A stretch of DNA of 9,005 nt from an uncultured Bermanella sp. (GCA_913054445.1 CAJXIK010000073.1:1-9005); one strand, 5' to 3'; shown: positions 1-6,931, numbered from the stretch's first letter. Numbers and translations are program-made. Notes: generated from the letters alone by a model not told the origin.

Positions 1-1124
1 ATGCCGACTTTAACCCTAAGACCTCGGTCATAAGCTTAAAGCAGGCTCAGCAAACCTTCGTGTTCACCAATGTGACGACACCTGTGGTGCCGTCATTGCT
101 GCGCGGCTTGAGTGCGCCGGTTAAGCTGCATTACCCTTACACTCGAGAGCAGTTACTGTTTTTAATGCGCTTCGACACCGATGGCTTTAATCGCTGGGAT
201 GCGGGGCAGGCTCTGGCTACGGATATCATATTAGAGTTGGCAGATTGTGTGCTGGCCAATAAACCGCTTAGCCTGGATGATAGGCTAATAGAGGTGTTTC
301 GTGCAACGCTCGCGCAGGATGGGCAAGACTTAGCCATGATGGTGAAGATGCTGACCTTGCCGAGCGTGGCTTTCTTGATGGAACAGCAGTCTCCAGCCCA
401 TGTGCAAGAACTCTATAGGGCACGTAATTTCGTCAAACAGACCTTGGCCAACGCGCTGCACGAGCAGTTTAGTCGGGTTTATAACGACAATTGTTGTACG
501 GGGGAGTATGAACCCCTATACGCCGCCATGGCGCGCCGCAGTTTAAAGAACCTTAGCTTACAGTACCTGCTGGAGTGTGATGCCCACCAGTATTTGGCGC
601 TGGCAACCGAGCAGTTTGCACAAGCCAACAACATGACGGATCAGAGCGCGGCCTTAACGGCCATGGTCAATAGTCCGTATCAGACGGCGGCCGCCTCGGC
701 GTTGCAGCAATTTTACCGCCAATGGCGTCACGACCCGCTAGTGATTAACCAGTGGTTTGCTATTCAAGCTGGCAGTGATTACTTGTCTGGGGTGGGTGCC
801 TGCAACGAATTGTTGAACCATGAAGCCTTCGATATGAAGAATCCCAATAAAGTACGCGCGGTGATTGGCGTCTTTGCTGGGCAAAACGTACGGCATTTTC
901 ATGCCGCTGATGGTCAGGGTTACCTCTGGCTGGCGGGTAAAATCATCGAACTGGATGCGCTTAACCCACAAATTGCCTCTCGCTTGTTGGCACCACTGAC
1001 CAAATGGAAGCGACTAAATGTGGCGAGTGGCCAGCTAATGAAAGCGGCCTTGGAAAAGATTTTAGCCCATGGTAATTTATCTAAAGATGTCTATGAAGTA
1101 GTCACTAAGAGCGTGTTGAACTAA
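1..1124 (+). CDS. pepN: Aminopeptidase N, C-terminal part (5' end outside window)
   Basis: Partial gene: the reading frame is open from base 3, giving about 373 residues before the TAA at 1122-1124. PepN is a cytoplasmic M1-family zinc aminopeptidase that removes N-terminal residues from peptides. The zinc site (HEXXH) and GXMEN motif lie upstream of the window and cannot be checked. What is visible is the end of the beta domain and the all-helical C-terminal domain. The match to E. coli PepN as I remember it is collinear: QTFVF-NV, V-P-LL--SAPVKL, FLMR, F-RWDA-Q, LTLPSV, EANNMTD-like ANNMTDQSAAL, NPN-VRA-IG-FAG, FHA-DG-GYL, NPQ-ASRL and KRL. The GTG at 60 is an internal valine, not a start. 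No intrinsic terminator follows the stop directly. I am confident of the family. Confidence 0.96.
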   Translation, partial: ADFNPKTSVISLKQAQQTFVFTNVTTPVVPSLLRGLSAPVKLHYPYTREQLLFLMRFDTDGFNRWDAGQALATDIILELADCVLANKPLSLDDRLIEVFRATLAQDGQDLAMMVKMLTLPSVAFLMEQQSPAHVQELYRARNFVKQTLANALHEQFSRVYNDNCCTGEYEPLYAAMARRSLKNLSLQYLLECDAHQYLALATEQFAQANNMTDQSAALTAMVNSPYQTAAASALQQFYRQWRHDPLVINQWFAIQAGSDYLSGVGACNELLNHEAFDMKNPNKVRAVIGVFAGQNVRHFHAADGQGYLWLAGKIIELDALNPQIASRLLAPLTKWKRLNVASGQLMKAALEKILAHGNLSKDVYEVVTKSVLN

Positions 1125-1166
1125 AGTGTCGGGCTTTCTGTATGTTAATGCAAACTCATGGCGTAA

Positions 1167-1197
1167 TTGAATGTACGAAATGGCTTTAATTTAGTAT
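1167..1197 (+). promoter_or_regulatory. Candidate sigma70-type promoter for the propeller/permease operon
   Basis: TTGAAT (1167-1172) and TAGTAT (1192-1197) resemble -35 and -10 hexamers but are separated by 19 bases, longer than the preferred 17. The site lies just after pepN and points toward the operon. The match is weak and is not supported by any other feature. Confidence 0.25.
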
Positions 1198-1220
1198 GCT
1201 ATGCCGATTAAAAACGCATG

Positions 1221-1256
1221 CCGCAAAAATAAGCACGCTTGTACTTGTTTTTGCGG
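1221..1256 (+). other. 13-bp hairpin in the leader region
   Basis: The arms 1221-1233 (CCGCAAAAATAAG) and 1244-1256 (CTTGTTTTTGCGG) pair over 13 positions, with a single T-G wobble (1230 with 1247), around a 10-base loop. The G/C pairs are at the base and the A/T pairs inside, and no T-run follows, so it is not a standard intrinsic terminator. It could be a structured leader or processing site, or a late pepN 3' structure. Its function is unknown. Confidence 0.5.
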
Positions 1257-1387
1257 TTACCGATCAACATGGATCACTGGCAACGTTCAACGATTGATTT
1301 TAGTAAGGTATCACCTGACCCTCGCTACTTCACGCCCCAAGAATTTAGTAGGCGCGGTCAATAATAAAAATAATTTAGGTATACAGT

Positions 1388-1414
1388 CAGCGGTCAACGT
1401 CGCTGTTTAATTTT
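1388..1414 (+). other. Short hairpin followed by T-rich tract
   Basis: CAGCG (1388-1392) and CGCTG (1401-1405) form a 5-bp stem with an 8-base loop, followed by TTTAATTTT. It resembles a weak attenuator-like or terminator-like element 35 bases upstream of the propeller gene start. The stem is short and the T-run is interrupted, so this is a low-confidence call. Confidence 0.2.
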
Positions 1415-1448
1415 AAAATATAACAAATAGACATTTGGAGATTATCTG

Positions 1449-2660
1449 ATGCGATCACTGGATTCAGTGCGCGCTATGCTGGGGTGTGCGGCCCGCAGTA
1501 TGTGTGGCGGCGCTCTAGTAGCGACAATAGGTTTAACTTCTTTACACGCATCGGCACAGTGGCAAGATCCATTACAGACGCCCGCCATTAAAACGTTAAA
1601 AGCGCCCACTTCGTTATTGCTGGATGTGACTCTAATAGGTGATCGCCTAGTGGCGGTGGGCGAACGCGGTCATATCATCATTAGTGATGATGATGGCTCC
1701 AGCTGGTTGCAGGCCCAAGTACCGGTTATGAGCACCCTCACCAGTATTTATTTTGTCGACGATTCAACCGGCTGGGCCGTAGGTCATGATGCGGTGGTCT
1801 TGAAGACACAAGATGCAGGCTTAACCTGGGTTAAACAGTTCGATGGTTTCGAGGCTAACGTCATGGTGTTAGAGCAAGCCAAGCGTGTTAAGTCTCAGTT
1901 GGAGGTGGCTTTAGATGCAGCCAACGCGACGGATGACGATGATCGCATCGAGTTAGCAGAAGAGCAGTTAGAAAACGCCAGCTATACGCTGGAAGATGCC
2001 GAGGTCGATCTCGCCGATAAATCCACTAAACCCCTGTTAGATGTCTGGTTTAAGGATGTCAAAGAAGGCTTCGTAGTGGGTGCTTATGGCATGATCTTTA
2101 AGACCATCGACGGCGGTAACACTTGGCAAGACTGGTCTGGCCACGTGGAAAACCCAGATCGTTTTCATTTAAATGCCATCACCGCGATCGACGATCAGCG
2201 TCTGATGATGGTCGGCGAAGCAGGGTTAATGCTGCGCACTCAAGATCAGGGTGATAGCTGGCAGCAGATGTACAGCCCCTATGATGGCTCATTCTTTGGT
2301 CTCACTAGCCTTACCAAGCAGGGCGTGCAGTTAGCCTACGGTTTACGTGGCAATTTGGCGCGTAGCGATGATTTTGGCAATAATTGGCAGTTAGTGGACA
2401 CCAATACGCAGCAAAGTTTGATTGGTGCCACCGATCGTCATGGCCGTGTTGCTTATGTAGTGGGCAACGGCGGTGCGTTTATCGAGGGCAGTGATCGAGG
2501 CCGTAAGTGGCAGAGCACCGCCCGTGTCGGCCGCAGCAGTGCGGCGGCCATCATTAAAAGCAAGGCCGGCCATTTCGTTATTGTCGGTGAGAAGGGCGTC
2601 GAGTTGCTCGATAAATCCGGTGAGCGCATGTCCATCACTGTCACCAGTATTGAAGGCTAG
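1449..2660 (+). CDS. Secreted YCF48-like (BNR/Asp-box) beta-propeller protein
   Basis: 403 residues. The ATG has a GGAG eight bases upstream. Residues 1-36 form a signal peptide ending in ASA before QW, so the mature protein should be periplasmic or outer-membrane facing. Asp-box motifs (S/T-x-D-x-G-x-x-W type) recur at about residues 79-86, 120-127, 219-226, 264-271, 306-313 and 348-354, as in the beta-propellers of the YCF48/HCF136 and sialidase-like folds. A charged, helix-prone stretch at about 138-192 (QAKRVKSQLEVAL, then an acidic DDDD, then ELAEEQLENA) interrupts the blades between the second and third Asp boxes. YCF48 proper is a photosystem II assembly factor. Nothing here suggests photosynthesis, and in heterotrophic proteobacteria such proteins are often encoded beside RND/MMPL permeases. 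A periplasmic accessory role for the downstream permease is inferred. Substrate unknown. Confidence 0.85.
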   Translation: MRSLDSVRAMLGCAARSMCGGALVATIGLTSLHASAQWQDPLQTPAIKTLKAPTSLLLDVTLIGDRLVAVGERGHIIISDDDGSSWLQAQVPVMSTLTSIYFVDDSTGWAVGHDAVVLKTQDAGLTWVKQFDGFEANVMVLEQAKRVKSQLEVALDAANATDDDDRIELAEEQLENASYTLEDAEVDLADKSTKPLLDVWFKDVKEGFVVGAYGMIFKTIDGGNTWQDWSGHVENPDRFHLNAITAIDDQRLMMVGEAGLMLRTQDQGDSWQQMYSPYDGSFFGLTSLTKQGVQLAYGLRGNLARSDDFGNNWQLVDTNTQQSLIGATDRHGRVAYVVGNGGAFIEGSDRGRKWQSTARVGRSSAAAIIKSKAGHFVIVGEKGVELLDKSGERMSITVTSIEG

Positions 2661-2672
2661 GAGAATAATATG
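2658..2672 (+). promoter_or_regulatory. Ribosome binding site overlapping the upstream stop codon
   Basis: The propeller gene stops with TAG at 2658-2660. These bases are part of the Shine-Dalgarno TAGGAG (2658-2663), which is followed seven bases later by the permease ATG at 2670. The overlap supports translational coupling and co-expression of the two proteins. Confidence 0.75.
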
Positions 2673-5084
2673 AGTCAACAAAATCTGCCTAAAACAGAAC
2701 CAGAGCATTATATAATTACCCCAGATACCGAGGTACTCCTAGAGCGCATGCTATTTGGCGCCCGTGGTGTATTTTTGTGTGTGCTGTTGGCATTAACGGT
2801 ATTTTTAGCGTACAACGCCGTTCAGGTGGGTCTGGATTCCCGCTCTGAAAAATATATTCCTCTCGAACATGAATATATTAAGAACCACATGCGCCATGCC
2901 AACGATTTGAGCAGCGGCCTTAACAACATTAAGGTCGTCGTCGCCAGTAAGAATGGCGATATCTTCAACGCCGAATACATGGAGACCTTGCGTCAAATCA
3001 ACGACGAAGTGTTCTTCATTAAGGGCACCGACCGTTCTAAACTGAAGTCTTTATGGACGCCTAACGTGCGTTGGACCGAAGTAACCGAAGAGGGCTTTCA
3101 GGGTGGGCCGGTTATTCCGCCAACCTATGATGGCAGTGCCGCCAGTATTGAGACTTTGCGTAATAACGTGATTAAGTCTGGTCAAATTGGTGCTTTGGTT
3201 TCTAACGACTTCACCTCTACTATGCTCGACGTGCCTCTTTATGGTCTGGACCCAGACACAGGTGAGGCGCTCAACCCTCAGGAATTGGCCAAGGCTTTAG
3301 AAGAACAAGTTCGTGATAAATACAGCAGCGACACGATTGCCATTCATATTATCGGTTTCCCGAAAAAAATGGCCGACCTCATGGACGGTGCGTATAACGT
3401 CGCCATCTTCTTCCTAGTCGCCGTGTTAATTACGTCTTTCTTGTTGTTCATCTATTCTCGTTGCCCTAGAGGCACACTTATTCCCGTTATTTGTTCGGTA
3501 GTGGCCGTGGTATGGCAGCTGGGCATATTGAACCTGATTGGTTTCGGTATCGACCCTTACTCTATGTTGGTGCCCTTCTTGGTATTTGCCATCGGTATAA
3601 GCCATGGTGTGCAGATCATCAATGGTATTGCTATCGAAGCGGGCAAGGGAGCCGGTCGTGAGATGGCCGCCCGTTTGGCATTCCGTGGTCTATATGTACC
3701 AGGCATGTTGGCATTGTTTTCAGATGCCATTGGTTTCTTAACCTTGTTACTGATTAACATCAACGTTATTCAAGAGCTGGCTATTTCGGCCTCTATCGGT
3801 GTGGCGGTGATCATCGTGACCAACCTGTTGCTATTGCCTCTGTTGATGTCCTACGTGGGTATTAGCAAGTCTGGGGTGAGTCACGCGCAGAAAAATGAGA
3901 AGCATGAGCCTGCTCACTGGCGTTTCATCGCTAAGTTTACTAAGCCTAATTTTGCAGTGACCGCAATTCTAGTTTCGGTGTTGTTGGCCATAGGTGGTGT
4001 GCTGGGCAGTCAAGATCTTAAGATTGGTGACCTAGATAAAGGGGCACCTGAGCTTCGTCAAGACAGCCGCTACAACCTCGATAACGCCTTCGTGGTAGAT
4101 AACTTCTCCACTAGCTCGGATGTGTTGGTGATCATGGCAGAAACGCCAGATGAAAAATGCGCCACCTTCGAAGCGTTAGATGCCGTCGATCGCTTGATGT
4201 GGACCATGCAAAATGTGGAAGGGGTACAGTCTGCTGTTTCCTTGGCGACGGTTGCTAAGTTTATGTCAAAGGCCTCGAACGAAGGTAATCCTAAGTGGAC
4301 CGCATTGTCCCGTAATCAAAACGTACTTAACTCCAGTGTGCAGAGTGCGCCTGCTGGCATGTTGAATCCGTCTTGTTCCATGGTGCCTGTGATCATCTTC
4401 TTAAATGACCACAAAGCCGAAACTCTTGAGCGTGCCGTCATGATTGCCGGTGAATTTGCTAAGGGTTACGAAGATAACGCAGCGATTAAGTTTAAGTTGG
4501 CGTCTGGTAATGCCGGCGTTGAGAGTGCCACTAACCAGGTGATCGCCAAGGCGCAAAACCTGATGCTGATCTTCGTTTATATCGTAGTATCTGTGTTGTG
4601 TTTCATCACCTTCCGTTCGGTTCGTGCGGTATTGTGTATCATCACACCTTTGGCACTTACTTCCATCTTGTGTCAGGCATTAATGGCGCAAATGGGCATC
4701 GGTGTTAAGGTTGCCACCTTACCGGTAATTGCCTTGGGCGTGGGTATCGGCGTTGATTATGGTATCTATATCTATAGCCGCCTAGAAGCCTTGTTGATCG
4801 AAGGCAATAGCCTACACGATGCCTTCTTGGAAACGTTGAAGACCACAGGTAAGGCGGTGAGCTTCACCGGTTTAACGCTGGCCATCGGTGTGGGTACTTG
4901 GATCTGGTCACCTATTAAGTTTCAGGCCGACATGGGTATCCTGTTAACCTTTATGTTTATCTGGAACATGATCGGTGCCTTGGTATTATTACCTGCCTTG
5001 GCACGTTACTTATTGCGCCCAGAAGTCATCATTGCCAAGCACAAGGCAGCACATGGTGATGCGCGTCCTGCCGAAAACTTCTAA
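2670..5084 (+). CDS. RND/MMPL-superfamily permease (HAE3-like exporter)
   Basis: 804 residues, inner membrane. The layout is the duplicated RND plan: TM1 at about 31-53, a large periplasmic loop, five helices between about 241 and 395, TM7 at about 430-447, a second periplasmic loop, and five helices between about 630 and 790. The second half carries GVDYG in its fourth helix (Asp696), matching the GxxxDY proton-relay motif of MMPL/HAE3 permeases. The equivalent place in the first half reads GISHG (Ser311-His312), with no acid. This 800-residue class works without a dedicated MexA-type adaptor gene nearby and includes exporters of lipids, hopanoids and other hydrophobic molecules. The substrate cannot be told here. 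It lies nine bases after the propeller gene and ends at a strong terminator, so the two form a complete operon. Family call is firm; role is inferred. Confidence 0.9.
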   Translation: MSQQNLPKTEPEHYIITPDTEVLLERMLFGARGVFLCVLLALTVFLAYNAVQVGLDSRSEKYIPLEHEYIKNHMRHANDLSSGLNNIKVVVASKNGDIFNAEYMETLRQINDEVFFIKGTDRSKLKSLWTPNVRWTEVTEEGFQGGPVIPPTYDGSAASIETLRNNVIKSGQIGALVSNDFTSTMLDVPLYGLDPDTGEALNPQELAKALEEQVRDKYSSDTIAIHIIGFPKKMADLMDGAYNVAIFFLVAVLITSFLLFIYSRCPRGTLIPVICSVVAVVWQLGILNLIGFGIDPYSMLVPFLVFAIGISHGVQIINGIAIEAGKGAGREMAARLAFRGLYVPGMLALFSDAIGFLTLLLININVIQELAISASIGVAVIIVTNLLLLPLLMSYVGISKSGVSHAQKNEKHEPAHWRFIAKFTKPNFAVTAILVSVLLAIGGVLGSQDLKIGDLDKGAPELRQDSRYNLDNAFVVDNFSTSSDVLVIMAETPDEKCATFEALDAVDRLMWTMQNVEGVQSAVSLATVAKFMSKASNEGNPKWTALSRNQNVLNSSVQSAPAGMLNPSCSMVPVIIFLNDHKAETLERAVMIAGEFAKGYEDNAAIKFKLASGNAGVESATNQVIAKAQNLMLIFVYIVVSVLCFITFRSVRAVLCIITPLALTSILCQALMAQMGIGVKVATLPVIALGVGIGVDYGIYIYSRLEALLIEGNSLHDAFLETLKTTGKAVSFTGLTLAIGVGTWIWSPIKFQADMGILLTFMFIWNMIGALVLLPALARYLLRPEVIIAKHKAAHGDARPAENF

Positions 5085-5110
5085 TCGATATTTGATTTAA
5101 GTTTGCAGAT

Positions 5111-5139
5111 AAAAACCGCAGTTATGCTGCGGTTTTTTT
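5111..5139 (+). terminator. Intrinsic terminator after the permease gene
   Basis: AAAAACCGCAG (5111-5121) pairs perfectly with CTGCGGTTTTT (5127-5137) around the loop TTATG, and the stem runs into seven T residues (5133-5139). It lies 26 bases after the permease stop. The A-run on the left would also allow termination from the opposite strand, although no gene is seen approaching from that side nearby. Confidence 0.93.
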
Positions 5140-5191
5140 ATGTTTAAAATACGTGAATTCAACATTGACGAGCATCGCTTTATTTAGCGGC

Positions 5192-5306
5192 TAGCTCAGA
5201 GATTTAGTGCTTCTATTGAAGGTCGCCGTACACCCGTCCATGGAGGCTTAGCTTTGGCATCCTTGCCAAAGATCCCCTCAAATAGAAGCACTAAACCTCT
5301 GAGCTA
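5192..5306. repeat. TA-flanked 26-bp inverted repeat with REP-like core (MITE-like element)
   Basis: The left arm 5192-5217 begins TAGCTCAGAG and the right arm 5281-5306 ends CTCTGAGCTA. They are complementary at 25 of 26 positions, the exception being A5202 against C5296. The 63-base core contains CGCCGTACACC, the palindrome TCCATGGA (5237-5244) and the hairpin at 5252-5271. If the outer TA pairs are target-site duplications, the ends look like those of IS630/Tc1-mariner-type non-autonomous elements, which insert at TA. No transposase is present. The core resembles short palindromic intergenic repeats I recall from marine gammaproteobacteria. An RNA structural element, or a bidirectional REP-type repeat, are alternatives. 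Confidence 0.6.
5252..5271. repeat. Perfect 8-bp hairpin inside the inverted-repeat element
   Basis: CTTTGGCA (5252-5259) and TGCCAAAG (5264-5271) pair fully around the loop TCCT. The hairpin lies near the right end of the core of the larger inverted repeat, as is common in REP/BIME-like units. Confidence 0.7.
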
Positions 5307-5319
5307 AGTTGTCTTAGCT
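5302..5319 (+). other. 7-bp hairpin overlapping the right arm of the inverted repeat
   Basis: AGCTAAG (5302-5308) and CTTAGCT (5313-5319) pair perfectly around TTGT. The first strand shares bases 5302-5306 with the right arm of the 26-bp repeat, so in RNA the short hairpin would compete with the outer end of the long stem. Confidence 0.4.
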
Positions 5320-5344
5320 GCTTGGCTATCGAAGTTCTTTTCTA

Positions 5345-5367
5345 TAGCGGCTTAAGAGAGCTAGTGC
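5345..5367 (+). repeat. Degenerate direct copy of the element's left end
   Basis: TAGCGGCT occurs at 5185-5192 and again at 5345-5352. After a short variable stretch, AGAGATTTAGTGC (5198-5210) matches AGAGAGCTAGTGC (5355-5367) at 11 of 13 positions. The second copy lies 160 bases downstream, outside the 26-bp inverted repeat, and suggests a larger or nested repeat unit. Confidence 0.5.
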
Positions 5368-5419
5368 AGGCATATTTCATGTGTGAGCTGCGATATTTAA
5401 TTGTACCGAGGAGTTATGT

Positions 5420-6094
5420 GTGCGCGAATTAACCATTATCTACCAGCATCAGGATTGGTGGTTATGCCATAAACCTGCGGGTATCGGCTTTCATGATGAA
5501 GGCGCTGAACTGGGCTTCATCAGTTTGTTGCGCAACCAATTGGACTGCCCTGTGTGGCCGGTTCATAGGCTGGACAAACTCACCTCTGGCTTGATACTGG
5601 TGGCTAAATCGAAGTCGAGTTGCAGTAAGCTGTGTCAGTTATTTAGTGACAGAGACATTGAGAAATACTACCTGGCTATTGCCCCCGCTCGTATGAAAAA
5701 GAAGCAGGGGAAGATAAGCGGTGATATGGCTAAGTCGCGGCGGGGCAGTTATAAGCTGCTTAAGAGCCTTGAAAACCCTGCTATCACCCAATTCTTTTCC
5801 TCGGCTATTGGTGGGGGGTTACGACTGTGTTTGTTGAAACCGAAAACAGGCAAGACCCACCAACTCAGGGTGGCGCTCAAGTCGCTGGGGGCTGCCATCA
5901 TTGGCGATGCACTCTATACGGGGAGCAAGGGTGAGCGCATGTATTTGCATGCTTACGCCATTCGTTTTACCTATGAGCAAACGCGCTATGAGTTTGTAAG
6001 CCCCCCTGATGAAGGCGCTCTATTTGCAACGTCAGAGGTGACACAGCAGGTGTCAGCTTGGTCTCAGCCTTGGCTGTTAAACTGGCCCACTTAA
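5420..6094 (+). CDS. RluA-family pseudouridine synthase, short single-domain type
   Basis: 224 residues. It converts uridine to pseudouridine in an RNA substrate, either rRNA or tRNA; which one cannot be told. The catalytic motif HRLDK with Asp52 is clear, preceded by the family-typical HKPAGIGFH and followed by SGLILVAKS. The later motifs EKYYLA, PKTGKTHQLRVAL and IIGDALY also fit the fold. No S4 RNA-binding domain precedes the catalytic domain, and the total length fits the short Rlu subfamily of about 220 residues rather than RluC/RluD. GTG at 5420 is chosen because GAGGAG (5408-5413) lies six bases upstream. The ATG at 5416 is in another frame and soon stops. The gene converges with the DUF1461 gene, with only three bases between the two stop codons. 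Confidence 0.9.
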   Translation: MRELTIIYQHQDWWLCHKPAGIGFHDEGAELGFISLLRNQLDCPVWPVHRLDKLTSGLILVAKSKSSCSKLCQLFSDRDIEKYYLAIAPARMKKKQGKISGDMAKSRRGSYKLLKSLENPAITQFFSSAIGGGLRLCLLKPKTGKTHQLRVALKSLGAAIIGDALYTGSKGERMYLHAYAIRFTYEQTRYEFVSPPDEGALFATSEVTQQVSAWSQPWLLNWPT

Positions 6095-6097
6095 AGG

Positions 6098-6844
6098 CTA
6101 CCTAACCTTAAGGTAGTGCAGTGCCAGATTAAGCGCGATAAAAATTAGCACGGCGAGAGCGGTCATTAAGATGGCGATGGCACCAAACAGGTCGGGTGCT
6201 TTCATTAAGATAGTCATCAAGGAATCTTGGTAGTAAAAGAACCATTGATGGTCTGGTGGGAATACCCATTCATGGAAGCGATAAAATACTTTGACCGGGC
6301 CAATAATAAGTATTGCCAAGGCAGAGAATGCCAGCAAAGAGACCATGCTACCGATGTGTTGTTTAAGGTTAGGTTCAGGCACAAGGTTAAAGCGATAGAT
6401 GAGCGCTAACATTAACCAAATGCAGGTGGCGGCACCTCCTAGGTAGGTTAGGGTACTCAATAAATTGGCCACATCTTGCAGGTGAATGACTTCGGCGCGA
6501 TGCAGCAGTCTATCGATTACTTTGCCATTGGGGTGGTGGTATTGAATCTCGGCCAGCCCCTTTCCTTGGTTATGGATAGCACTGTTTATTTCTGCAAATA
6601 AGCGTATGTGTTCGCCCTTGCTGGTGTATTGAAAGCCGTGACGATGGCGGTTTTGTGGCCCGTAGTGATGGCTGTGCTGCTGAATGTCCATGACATCATG
6701 CAGCAGGGCATAGCCAAAGTTTACCTTGGCCAAGAGTAGCCAGCTTAAAAAAAAGGCACAAATTAGCCCGCACAGGCTATATATTCCCCAGCTTAGGGGA
6801 GGGAGGAGGCGTTTGTATGGGTTCATGGTTTTGGTCGAAGTCAT
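6098..6844 (-). CDS. DUF1461 / Lit-like four-helix membrane protein
   Basis: 248 residues with hydrophobic helices at about 18-42, 125-150, 166-187 and 215-244, and a long extracytoplasmic loop at about 45-120 rich in histidine. Two family signatures are visible: EVIHLQDV (His121, Asp124) and FHEWVFPPDHQW (His191). These fit the DUF1461/TIGR01906 family, whose characterised Gram-positive members are Lit, the lipoprotein intramolecular transacylase that moves an acyl chain within the lipidated cysteine to give lyso-lipoprotein. Two conserved histidines are important in Lit, and His121 and His191 are the obvious equivalents. Whether this diderm protein does the same reaction is inference. No good Shine-Dalgarno precedes ATG 6844 or the alternative ATG 6826. 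A weak minus-strand -35 (TTGACG, 6879-6884) is 35 bases upstream. Confidence 0.72.
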   Translation of the reverse strand: MTSTKTMNPYKRLLPPLSWGIYSLCGLICAFFLSWLLLAKVNFGYALLHDVMDIQQHSHHYGPQNRHRHGFQYTSKGEHIRLFAEINSAIHNQGKGLAEIQYHHPNGKVIDRLLHRAEVIHLQDVANLLSTLTYLGGAATCIWLMLALIYRFNLVPEPNLKQHIGSMVSLLAFSALAILIIGPVKVFYRFHEWVFPPDHQWFFYYQDSLMTILMKAPDLFGAIAILMTALAVLIFIALNLALHYLKVR

Positions 6845-6931
6845 TAATTGCGCTAAGCAAAGCGGGTTTGCTGGCGAGCGTCAAGCTCAGTATTTTATAC
6901 CGTTACCTATGTGGGGCGTTATTTGCTTCTA

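Larger units (their letters stand above)
1125..1448. other. Intergenic region between pepN and the propeller gene
   Basis: This 324-base stretch has no convincing gene. The open frame at 1201-1410 has Cys/Lys/Asn-rich, low-complexity composition, no Shine-Dalgarno sequence and no recognisable family. The region holds a weak candidate promoter (1167-1197), a 13-bp hairpin (1221-1256), a short hairpin followed by a T-rich run (1388-1414) and the GGAG ribosome binding site of the next gene (1437-1440). If the promoter is real, the propeller/permease transcript has a structured leader of about 240 bases. Confidence 0.6.
5140..5419. other. Non-coding repeat-rich region between terminator and pseudouridine synthase gene
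   Basis: No plausible protein is encoded in this part of the 335-base gap. It contains the TA-flanked inverted repeat (5192-5306), its internal hairpin (5252-5271), a second short hairpin (5302-5319), a degenerate direct copy of the left arm (5345-5367) and the GAGGAG ribosome binding site (5408-5413) of the next gene. A possible but poorly spaced promoter is TTGGCT (5322-5327) with TATAGC (5343-5348), spacer 15. Confidence 0.7.

Noticed and set aside
60..62. GTG as start of a 354-residue protein
   Set aside because: The frame is open upstream to the window edge and the upstream residues also match PepN, so this is an internal valine.
1221..1256. Intrinsic terminator of pepN
   Set aside because: No T-run after the stem and the A/T pairs lie inside the stem rather than at its base.
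1201..1410. 69-codon open frame between pepN and the propeller gene
   Set aside because: No Shine-Dalgarno, Cys/Asn/Lys-rich low-information product, overlaps a clear hairpin; most likely non-coding leader.
2391..2708. Antisense open frame of 105 codons over the propeller gene
   Set aside because: Shadow of the sense gene, which has clear Asp-box motifs; no family features on the antisense strand.
5192..5306. Integron attC site
   Set aside because: The ends lack the GTTRRRY and RYYYAAC core sites, no integrase or cassette genes are nearby, and the pairing is too perfect for a typical attC.
5192..5306. CRISPR repeat pair
   Set aside because: Only two arms, inverted rather than direct, and no cas genes.
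5416..5418. ATG as start of the pseudouridine synthase
   Set aside because: It is in a different frame and meets a stop after 18 codons; GTG 5420 is in frame with a well-spaced GAGGAG.
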